Shown: positions 1 to 4,456 of the stretch, one piece after another
How the letters are laid out: every line of letters begins with the position of its first letter
Position numbering within the stretch: the first letter of the stretch is position 1
NCBI GenBank assembly: GCA_039799445.1
Contig: JBDLSO010000050.1
Span: 1 to 5,888 of the forward strand
Length of the DNA: 5,888 bases
Reading direction: 5' to 3'
DNA from: JBDLSO01 sp039799445
GTDB lineage: Bacteria; Patescibacteriota; Minisyncoccia; Phycocordibacterales; UBA5272
Translations under genes and position numbers: made by a program
Notes under the pieces: model-generated
Database searches by the model: none
Told to the model about the DNA's origin: nothing
Seen by the model: the letters and a program-made list of their open reading frames with translations, nothing else

Positions 1-672
1 TGATAAAGTTGTTTGTACAGAAAATTTTATATTTCCAAGATTTAATATGTGAGATTTTATGGATTTTTTGATTTCTTCTTTTTCTTGTTCAAATTTTATT
101 TCTTTTTCTTTATCTTTGATTTTATCTTCAATACCCACATCCAGTGGTAAAGATTTGAAATTAGATAAATCAAGTTTAGGAAAATGACGCGAAAATTCTC
201 GAGTTTTATCACTCTTTTGATTAGCAAAATCATCACTTAATTTCTGTAAGTCATTTATTTCTTTGTTGAGATCTTGACCTTTTTGACCGATAATAACTGT
301 ATTCAGATTTTTTTGTTGATCAAAAGTGATATTTTCTCCATCAAAAACATTATCCGCAATAAACTTAGAATCAAATATTAAAATGCTCGGATTAGATTTA
401 TTCCAAGCCTTGTTTTGAAATGTATACTTATCATTGGTTCCATTGTTTTCAAAATCAATCTCTACATTTTTACTGCCACTCGCACCAAAAGTTTTGCGAC
501 CAATAAGTATGTCATTGTTGCCAGTTTGGAGAGACCGAAGAATGGCAGTGAGGGTGCTTTTACCTTTAGTGTTTGAACCGAAGATTATCGTTTCTTTTTC
601 AAACTGACAGCATGGAATGATACAAGACTCAAACTTTCCGATATTTAGAATTTTTTGGATTCTTTTTAGCAT
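1..672 (-). CDS. AAA_13 / RloC-PrrC-like ATPase, N-terminal part (continues past the left edge)
   Basis: The reading frame is open from an ATG at 672 down to base 1, giving 224 residues with no stop; the C-terminal part lies outside the window. Residues 28-41 carry a Walker A P-loop, IIFGSNTKGKSTL (G32, G37, K38, S39, T40), directly after a short N-terminal beta region. Residues 97-110, ILIFDSKFIADNVF, followed by VIIGQKGQDLNKEI (126-139), match the arrangement I know from the AAA_13 family (RloC, PrrC and related ATPases). From about residue 131 the chain is Lys/Glu/Gln-rich and looks like the start of a long coiled coil. In that family the ATPase controls a C-terminal effector, in RloC and PrrC an anticodon nuclease, as a phage-defence or damage response. 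Whether this protein has such an effector cannot be seen. An SMC/RecF-like ATPase is the main alternative. The start is supported by an extended -10 box 16 bases upstream. Confidence 0.72.
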   Translation of the reverse strand, partial: MLKRIQKILNIGKFESCIIPCCQFEKETIIFGSNTKGKSTLTAILRSLQTGNNDILIGRKTFGASGSKNVEIDFENNGTNDKYTFQNKAWNKSNPSILIFDSKFIADNVFDGENITFDQQKNLNTVIIGQKGQDLNKEINDLQKLSDDFANQKSDKTREFSRHFPKLDLSNFKSLPLDVGIEDKIKDKEKEIKFEQEKEEIKKSIKSHILNLGNIKFSVQTTLS

Positions 673-682
673 TATAGAAAAT

Positions 683-691
683 ATTATAACA
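683..691 (-). promoter_or_regulatory. Extended -10 promoter of the AAA_13 gene
   Basis: On the minus strand the sequence reads TGTTATAAT, an exact TGnTATAAT extended -10 box. A start site about seven bases downstream of the box would fall three to five bases before the ATG at 672, so the mRNA would be leaderless or nearly so. No good -35 box and no Shine-Dalgarno site are visible. Confidence 0.55.
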
Positions 692-745
692 TTTTCTGCT
701 TGATTTTTCTATCTTTCATTGTTTCTTTGTTTTATTTTTTATTGC

Positions 746-825
746 GGATTCGGTCACGAATATTTATTTTTCGTCAAAAATAAATTTCTCGAAGTCTCCG
801 TCGACACGATGTACTCATCGCCTGG
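746..825. repeat. Hairpin-bearing repeat, copy 1
   Basis: This 80-base unit aligns end to end with 838-918. Both begin GGA(T/C)TCGGTCAC and share a 32-base block (791-822 against 884-915) with only two differences. Within the unit there is a 10-bp perfect stem, ATTTATTTTT (762-771) with AAAAATAAAT (776-785), and a 5-bp stem, CGATG (807-811) with CATCG (816-820). Weak reading frames run through it but have no recognisable protein character. It is more likely an intergenic repeat or structured RNA segment than a gene. It is richer in CG dinucleotides than the flanking DNA. Confidence 0.75.
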
Positions 826-837
826 CTTAAAATACCA

Positions 838-918
838 GGACTCGGTCACAGATATTTTCTCGCCGTCGCTGCGAAAATTTCACGAAGTCTCCGCCGACAC
901 GATGTGCTCATCGCCCAG
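838..918. repeat. Hairpin-bearing repeat, copy 2
   Basis: Second copy of the unit at 746-825, in the same orientation, with a period of 92-93 bases. The middle has diverged from copy 1 but still pairs: ATTTTC (854-859) with GAAAAT (873-878). The CGATG (900-904) / CATCG (909-913) stem is unchanged, and one of the two substitutions in the conserved block lies in its loop. The two copies are joined by a further inverted repeat, CCTGG (821-825) with CCAGG (835-839), around an AT-rich loop. Confidence 0.75.
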
Positions 919-956
919 TTCGCTATTTCGTCTGCTGACTCAATAAAGCTCCGCTT

Positions 957-992
957 TTCGAGCCCCTGTCGTACACAAAGCAGTTTGTGTAC
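957..992 (+). repeat. Mirrored tRNA-Gln T-arm fragment followed by a 9-bp hairpin
   Basis: Bases 957-970 read TTCGAGCCCCTGTC, which matches the T-loop and 3' T-stem of the tRNA-Gln gene (TTCGAGTCCCTGTC on the minus strand, 1064-1051) with one mismatch but in opposite orientation. It is followed by a perfect hairpin: GTACACAAA (971-979), loop GCAG, TTTGTGTAC (984-992). The mirrored copy of the tRNA acceptor end resumes at 994. The T-arm and acceptor copies are therefore parts of one inverted duplication interrupted by the hairpin. Confidence 0.6.
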
Positions 993-993
993 T

Positions 994-1052
994 TCCCGCA
1001 GCCCACATATAAAAAGCCCTTTACAGGGGCTTTTTATATGTGGGCTGCGGGA
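994..1052. repeat. 26-bp perfect inverted repeat including the tRNA acceptor 3' strand
   Basis: Arms 994-1019 and 1027-1052 are perfectly complementary over 26 bp around a seven-base loop (TTTACAG, 1020-1026). The right arm includes the last seven bases of the tRNA-Gln acceptor stem (TCCCGCA on the minus strand). The left arm therefore supplies, on the minus strand, TGCGGGA, an exact copy of the tRNA's 5' acceptor strand. The inner part is the tRNA terminator. Such length and perfection are well beyond what a terminator needs. Confidence 0.85.
1011..1035 (-). terminator. Intrinsic terminator of tRNA-Gln (bidirectional)
   Basis: On the minus strand AAAAAGCCC, loop CTGTAAA, GGGCTTTTT follows ten bases after the tRNA discriminator base. 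It has a GC clamp of four pairs and a T5 tract. Because the stem is flanked by A5 and T5 on both sides, it would also work on the plus strand. It is the core of the longer inverted repeat at 994-1052. Confidence 0.7.
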
Positions 1053-1115
1053 CAGGGACTCGAACCCCAATAGACGGTACCAGAAACCGTAGTCCTACCA
1101 TTAGACGATCCCGCA
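1045..1115 (-). tRNA. tRNA-Gln (anticodon CUG)
   Basis: Read on the minus strand the gene folds as a complete cloverleaf. The acceptor stem is TGCGGGA (1115-1109) with TCCCGCA (1052-1046). The D-stem is GTCT/GGAC around loop AATGGTA. The anticodon stem is ACGGT/ACCGT around loop TTCTGGT, giving anticodon CTG with U33 before it. The T-stem ends at the loop TTCGAGT. The U1-A72 pair and the G73 discriminator fit glutamine tRNAs. The bases after G73 are CCC, so the CCA end is not encoded and must be added by the CCA-adding enzyme. Expression is from the right; AT-rich boxes such as TATATA or TATTAT lie just upstream, but no clear promoter can be chosen. Confidence 0.93.
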
Positions 1116-1177
1116 ATTTTTATATATACCTTTTTATTTCTATAATATTATGTACATGTGCTTTACCGTATACACTG

Positions 1178-1212
1178 CGATTCAAACCAATTGAGTACAA
1201 TTGAATGAATCG
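1178..1212. repeat. Two-step imperfect hairpin upstream of tRNA-Gln
   Basis: CGATTCA (1178-1184) pairs with TGAATCG (1206-1212), and inside it CAATTG (1188-1193) pairs with CAATTG (1198-1203) around the loop AGTA. The two stems are separated by a small internal loop (AAC against AA). It directly abuts the tRNA 5' fragment at 1217-1234. It has no T tract, so it is not a typical terminator. Its role is unknown. Confidence 0.55.
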
Positions 1213-1216
1213 GGAG

Positions 1217-1234
1217 CATTAGACGATCCCGCAA
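1217..1234 (-). pseudogene. Partial second copy of the tRNA-Gln 5' end
   Basis: Eighteen bases, CATTAGACGATCCCGCAA on the plus strand, are identical to 1099-1116, which is the 5' acceptor strand and most of the D-arm of tRNA-Gln plus one flanking base. The orientation is the same and the offset is 118 bases. The remaining tRNA body is absent: what follows on the minus strand does not form an anticodon or T arm. It is either a remnant of a tandem tRNA duplication or a copy left by a recombination event. Confidence 0.7.
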
Positions 1235-1279
1235 GGTTTTTTGTACTCCCAATATCAAAATGAGTATATCACACAATAC

Positions 1280-1307
1280 TTGTTTTTTGAACTGGTCGGT
1301 GTATACT
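1280..1307 (+). promoter_or_regulatory. Promoter of the cytochrome b5 / membrane protein pair
   Basis: A -10 box TATACT (1302-1307) lies 16 bases after a weak -35 box TTGTTT (1280-1285). The predicted start of transcription, near 1314, is almost at the ATG at 1317, so the mRNA would be leaderless or nearly so. No Shine-Dalgarno site is present. In AT-rich DNA such boxes arise by chance, so the call rests mainly on its position. Confidence 0.45.
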
Positions 1308-1316
1308 TTATAGTAT

Positions 1317-1826
1317 ATGAAAAAATATATTGCAGCGGTTATCGGTCTGATATTACTCTTGGGTATTTTGTACGCAGTATTTAATACTGACACGACACAA
1401 GCTCCAACAAGTCAGACAAATAATCAAATACAAACAACCCCAATCAATCAGGAAGTAGCCGCAACCTCGTCTACTGAAACCAATACTTCAGAAAAAGTAC
1501 GCCTCACCATAACTGATACATCTACAGGAGCTGATGTAACACCGGGAGTAGCAGTAAAAACAACTGCAACAGTACCTGCAACTGCACCAACAACCTTCAC
1601 ACTTGCGGACGTGCAGAAACACGCTAGTGAACAAAGTTGCTACTCAGCTATCAATGGCAATGTCTATGATTTAACAAGCTGGATAAACAAACATCCAGGA
1701 GGTAAAATGGCTATTATGTTTATCTGTGGTAAAGATGGTACAAATGGATTTATGGGTAAACATGCTCGAAGCGAAAGTGCCAAAGCAGCACTTGCCAAAT
1801 ACAAAATAGGAACATTCACGCAATAA
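1317..1826 (+). CDS. Membrane-anchored cytochrome b5-like heme-binding protein
   Basis: The 169-residue product has three parts. Residues 4-22 form one hydrophobic segment after MKK, either an uncleaved anchor or a signal peptide. Residues about 23-92 are a Thr/Ser/Ala/Gln-rich, low-complexity linker typical of extracytoplasmic tethers. Residues about 93-169 form a cytochrome b5 domain. The heme-ligand motif is HPGG (H126-G129), preceded by NVYDLTSWI; the second axial ligand is H149 in GKHAR, 23 residues after the first, close to the spacing in cytochrome b5. C108 and C137 (in CGKDGT) could form a disulfide, which fits an exported domain. The likely role is electron transfer at the outer face of the membrane. 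The next gene starts four bases after its stop codon and is probably cotranscribed and functionally linked. The true electron donor is unknown. Confidence 0.85.
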   Translation: MKKYIAAVIGLILLLGILYAVFNTDTTQAPTSQTNNQIQTTPINQEVAATSSTETNTSEKVRLTITDTSTGADVTPGVAVKTTATVPATAPTTFTLADVQKHASEQSCYSAINGNVYDLTSWINKHPGGKMAIMFICGKDGTNGFMGKHARSESAKAALAKYKIGTFTQ

Positions 1827-1830
1827 TCGT

Positions 1831-2259
1831 ATGCAAGAATATATAGTTGTACTACATGTTGCTATTTTGATACTCACCGCACTTGTCATTTTGTGGTCAG
1901 ATCATTTGGGATATAGTTGGATACGAGGACAGAAGAAAACTCTCGATGCCAAAGTAGTATCAAAACTCCACAGATATGTCTGGATTGGTCTTGCTTTAAT
2001 GATAGCTACTGGCGCAACGCTGGCGTATCCAATGCGAGACTATCTACTGAGTAATCCACGTTTTTATGTCAAAATGGGATATGTGGGTATGCTCATCATA
2101 AATGGGGTTGCTATCGGTGTACTTTCAAAGACTGCAATGTCGATGGAGTATAAAAACATATCAAAGAAGCAAAAAATGACATTTTTTGCTGTGGGAGCAA
2201 TCTCAACATTTGCCTGGATAGGTGCTACACTCGGGGGGATATTCCTCATTGCAGAATAG
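1831..2259 (+). CDS. Four-helix membrane protein with intramembrane histidines, putative redox partner
   Basis: I do not recognise an assigned family with confidence. The 142-residue product has four predicted transmembrane helices, at about residues 4-22, 46-67, 79-99 and 115-140. H9 lies inside helix 1 and H47 at the start of helix 2 (KLHRYVWIGLALMIATG); a third histidine, H25, is in the first loop. The pattern of a histidine leading helix 2 and the NPRFYVKMGYVGML stretch before helix 3 recall small CopD/DUF2214-like or b-type cytochrome membrane proteins, so H9 and H47 could bind heme. The gene starts only four bases after the cytochrome b5 gene with no Shine-Dalgarno site, which implies translational coupling. 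I infer that it passes electrons across or within the membrane to or from that protein, but no direct motif proves it. Confidence 0.7.
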   Translation: MQEYIVVLHVAILILTALVILWSDHLGYSWIRGQKKTLDAKVVSKLHRYVWIGLALMIATGATLAYPMRDYLLSNPRFYVKMGYVGMLIINGVAIGVLSKTAMSMEYKNISKKQKMTFFAVGAISTFAWIGATLGGIFLIAE

Positions 2260-2279
2260 GTAATATCACATATAAGGTA

Positions 2280-2285
2280 TATACT
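2280..2285 (+). promoter_or_regulatory. -10 box before the DUF2177 gene
   Basis: TATACT lies 14 bases before the ATG at 2294, the same box at nearly the same distance as before the gene at 1317. It suggests a second, nearly leaderless start inside the cluster. No convincing -35 box is visible. Confidence 0.35.
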
Positions 2286-2293
2286 GTTCATAT

Positions 2294-2692
2294 ATGTTAT
2301 CAATCAAACTTTTCGCATCTCTTCTTCCAATCATGGCTATTATCGACCTGACGTGGATCGGTATTGTGATGTATCCATTTTATAAATCTCAAATCGGTCA
2401 CCTGATGGCAGCAAATGTCAATTGGATACCTGCGGCGATTTTCTATGTTGTCTACCTTGCGCTTGTCGTATACTTTGTCGTAGAACCAGGAGTACGTTCT
2501 GGAAACTTCTGGCAGACAGTATTCAATGGTGCATTACTCGGATTCCTTGCATACGCAACGTATGACCTATCGAATCATGCAACACTCAAAGATTGGCCGC
2601 TACTTATGACTGTTGTGGATATGGCATGGGGGACTGTGATTACAGCAGTACTCTCGGGTATAGGATTCTTTCTCGGAGGATTCCTAGCATAA
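2294..2692 (+). CDS. DUF2177 family membrane protein
   Basis: The 132-residue product has about four transmembrane helices, near residues 5-27, 44-64, 76-92 and 103-130, and matches the length of the DUF2177 family. Characteristic stretches are DLTWIGIV (residues 18-25), a tyrosine-rich second helix, and the C-terminal block YATYDLSNHATLKDWP followed by VVDMAWGT, which I recognise as the family signature. The function of DUF2177 is not known; the conserved Asp, Trp and Tyr residues in the membrane are the main hints. It begins 34 bases after the four-helix protein, has its own -10-like box, no Shine-Dalgarno site, and is followed by a strong terminator. It may belong to the same transcription unit as the cytochrome b5 pair. 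Confidence 0.85.
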   Translation: MLSIKLFASLLPIMAIIDLTWIGIVMYPFYKSQIGHLMAANVNWIPAAIFYVVYLALVVYFVVEPGVRSGNFWQTVFNGALLGFLAYATYDLSNHATLKDWPLLMTVVDMAWGTVITAVLSGIGFFLGGFLA

Positions 2693-2699
2693 CACATAC

Positions 2700-2729
2700 A
2701 AAATGTGACAAATAATTGTCACATTTTTT
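2700..2729 (+). terminator. Intrinsic terminator after the DUF2177 gene
   Basis: A perfect 12-bp stem, AAAATGTGACAA (2700-2711) with TTGTCACATTTT (2716-2727), closes an ATAA tetraloop and runs into a T6 tract (2724-2729). It starts eight bases after the DUF2177 stop codon and ends the three-gene unit. Confidence 0.8.
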
Positions 2730-2805
2730 GTAGGGTACTGTTATACACAATATAAATACAAATACTATAATATACAGACTATTTTTAGTATTTCTTAACT
2801 GATTG

Positions 2806-2811
2806 TATAAT
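2806..2811 (+). promoter_or_regulatory. -10 box of the GtrA / LysA unit
   Basis: A consensus TATAAT lies in the gap after the terminator, 30 bases before the ATG at 2836, with no clear -35 box. A second AT-rich box, TATATT (2824-2829), lies 12 bases before the ATG and would give a nearly leaderless transcript. Which one is used cannot be decided from sequence. Confidence 0.4.
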
Positions 2812-2835
2812 AGTAAATAGTTATATATTACACTC

Positions 2836-3261
2836 ATGAAAAAACGTATCAAAAAATTTATCACAGCAAGGACAGTACAGCGATTTATGCGCTACTTTGC
2901 AGTGGGGGGCAGTACATTTTTATTTGATATATTGTTACTAGTCATCGCTACTAAAATATTTAATATACATTATATTGTAGCTACAGCCGGTGCATTCATG
3001 ATTGCTGTCTCATGCAATTATTTTATAAGTCGCAAATATGTATTTAAATATAGTGACAGAAAGATACTACATGGCTATGTATATTTCTTGGGATTCGCTG
3101 GGATTGGTGCACTTGCGGTAACGGCGGGAACTGTCTTTTTCACAGAAGTTGTCGGACTGTATTTCGTATTCTCTCGTTTACTTGTCTCTGGAGCCGTTGG
3201 TATAGGGAATTATATCTTTAATCTACATCACAATTTCAAAGTCGCAGGAAAAGAGTTATAA
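2836..3261 (+). CDS. GtrA family membrane protein
   Basis: The 141-residue protein begins with a basic stretch (MKKRIKKFITAR) and contains four transmembrane helices at about residues 18-40, 44-62, 80-103 and 107-131. The GtrA hallmarks are present: FMRYFAVGGSTFLFDILLL in helix 1, and NYFISRKYVF (residues 56-65) after helix 2. GtrA-like proteins are thought to help move polyprenyl-phosphate-linked sugars across the cytoplasmic membrane for teichoic acid, O-antigen or arabinogalactan decoration. In reduced bacteria they are common and usually lie near glycosyltransferases, but none is visible here. The LysA-like gene follows after seven bases, indicating an operon. No Shine-Dalgarno site is present. 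Confidence 0.88.
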   Translation: MKKRIKKFITARTVQRFMRYFAVGGSTFLFDILLLVIATKIFNIHYIVATAGAFMIAVSCNYFISRKYVFKYSDRKILHGYVYFLGFAGIGALAVTAGTVFFTEVVGLYFVFSRLLVSGAVGIGNYIFNLHHNFKVAGKEL

Positions 3262-3262
3262 T
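3257..3262 (+). promoter_or_regulatory. Possible internal -10 box before lysA
   Basis: TATAAT overlaps the GtrA stop codon and lies 12 bases before the ATG at 3269. It could drive an almost leaderless transcript of the decarboxylase gene alone. It overlaps coding sequence and may be fortuitous. Confidence 0.25.
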
Positions 3263-3268
3263 ATATAG

Positions 3269-4417
3269 ATGATAGATCTACGCTCTCAAAAGCTCACACA
3301 TATAGAAACACCAGCATATTATTATGATTTGGAAGTATTACGAAACACACTTGAGGAGCTTAAAAAACAAAACACCGAAGGCTACATACTTCAGTATGCA
3401 CTGAAGGCCAACAACGATAAGAGAGTGCTTGGAATGATACAGAGCTATGGTCATGGAGCTGACTGTGTGAGTGGTGGAGAAATAGAACGAGCGCTTGAAA
3501 CAGGTTTCCAGCCGAGCATGATATCATTTGCGGGGGTGGGGAAAAGTGATGCTGAAATTCGCTATGCACTCAATCAGCGAATCGGATATATACATATAGA
3601 ATCACTACAAGAGATAGAAGTGCTCAGCGAGCTCGCAACAAAAGAGGGTATTGTACAAAATGTATTATTGCGTATCAATCCACAAATAGATGCACATACT
3701 CATGCTCATATCACAACGGGGCTTGCCGAGAATAAATTCGGTATCGCGCTTAGTGATATCAGTACTGCCGTACAGAGCATACAAAACGCAGCAAGCTTGA
3801 ATTTGGTTGGTATACATTTTCATATCGGTTCTCAGATAGAGGAAATGGAGATATTTGAAACACTCTGTGTGAAATCATTTGAAATAGCAGCTGAGATAGA
3901 AAAACTGGGATACAAACTCAGTATTATTAATATTGGTGGAGGTCTCGGTGTCGACTACATAGAGCCGCATACAAATACTATCCCAGACTTTGCCAGCTAT
4001 TTTGAAGCTCTGAAGAAGAATAGTGTATTGAAAGGTGGAATGCAAATACATTTTGAATTCGGGCGCGCCATTGTGGCTCAATGTGGTGTGCTGTTATCGC
4101 GCGCGCTATTCACAAAAGAAGCTGGCGAAAAAGATATTGTAGTAGTGGATGCTGGAATGACTGAACTGATGCGACCAGCACTGTACGGTGCCGAGCATTA
4201 TATAGAAAATATTTCTTCGACACTACCCGCAAAAAAATACACTATCGTAGGTCCTATTTGCGAAAGCACTGATACATTCAGAGAAGACTATATACTACCA
4301 GAGACTAAAAGGGGAGATCTGATAGCGATATATAGTGCTGGTGCATACGGACAAACAATGTCCTCTGAGTATAATCTGCGCCCCAAAGCCTGCACGTATT
4401 ATAGTGATCAATTATAA
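3269..4417 (+). CDS. lysA: Diaminopimelate decarboxylase (PLP-dependent, fold III)
   Basis: The enzyme converts meso-diaminopimelate to lysine and CO2. Visible motifs run in family order: TPAYYYD (14-20), the PLP lysine K46 in YALKANND, DCVSGGEIERAL (65-76), NKFGI (155-159), GIHFHIGSQ (181-189), the phosphate-binding INIGGGLG (220-227), the active-site CESTD with C331 (from the neighbouring subunit of the dimer), and GAYG with Y360. At 382 residues it is shorter than the usual roughly 415; the loss is at the C-terminus, after the YNLRP block. The common EPGR motif is EFGR here (E263-R266). A related decarboxylase (carboxynorspermidine or a different basic amino acid) is the main alternative. 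No other lysine genes are in the window. It is in an operon with GtrA and lacks a Shine-Dalgarno site. Confidence 0.85.
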   Translation: MIDLRSQKLTHIETPAYYYDLEVLRNTLEELKKQNTEGYILQYALKANNDKRVLGMIQSYGHGADCVSGGEIERALETGFQPSMISFAGVGKSDAEIRYALNQRIGYIHIESLQEIEVLSELATKEGIVQNVLLRINPQIDAHTHAHITTGLAENKFGIALSDISTAVQSIQNAASLNLVGIHFHIGSQIEEMEIFETLCVKSFEIAAEIEKLGYKLSIINIGGGLGVDYIEPHTNTIPDFASYFEALKKNSVLKGGMQIHFEFGRAIVAQCGVLLSRALFTKEAGEKDIVVVDAGMTELMRPALYGAEHYIENISSTLPAKKYTIVGPICESTDTFREDYILPETKRGDLIAIYSAGAYGQTMSSEYNLRPKACTYYSDQL

Positions 4418-4443
4418 AAAAATGCCTGCAAAGTGAGCAGGCA
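4416..4443 (-). terminator. Intrinsic terminator of the HhH-GPD-like gene
   Basis: On the minus strand TGCCTGC, loop TCACTTT, GCAGGCA is followed by a T7 tract (complement of 4416-4422). It starts 14 bases after the stop codon of the minus-strand gene. The T tract overlaps the stop codon of lysA. There is no T tract on the plus side, so it would not end lysA transcription in the usual way. Confidence 0.72.
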
Positions 4444-4456
4444 AGTAGTTAACATA

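Noticed and set aside
746..918. CRISPR array
   Set aside because: Only two copies, each about 80 bases and diverged, with a 12-base linker; this is not a repeat-spacer pattern.
994..1052. Terminal inverted repeats of an insertion sequence
   Set aside because: The arms are only seven bases apart and enclose no gene; the core is a tRNA terminator.
719..1092. Short open frames of 62-75 codons on both strands across the repeat and tRNA region
   Set aside because: They cross the repeats, the terminator and the tRNA gene, and have no protein-like composition or start signals. They reflect the sequence of the repeats.
1150..1160. ATGTACAT palindrome as an operator
   Set aside because: Eight bases in AT-rich DNA is easily chance, and it is not repeated near a promoter in the window.
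1163..1393. A 76-codon minus-strand frame over the start of the cytochrome b5 gene
   Set aside because: It overlaps a well-supported gene, includes the tRNA fragment and hairpin, and shows no family resemblance.
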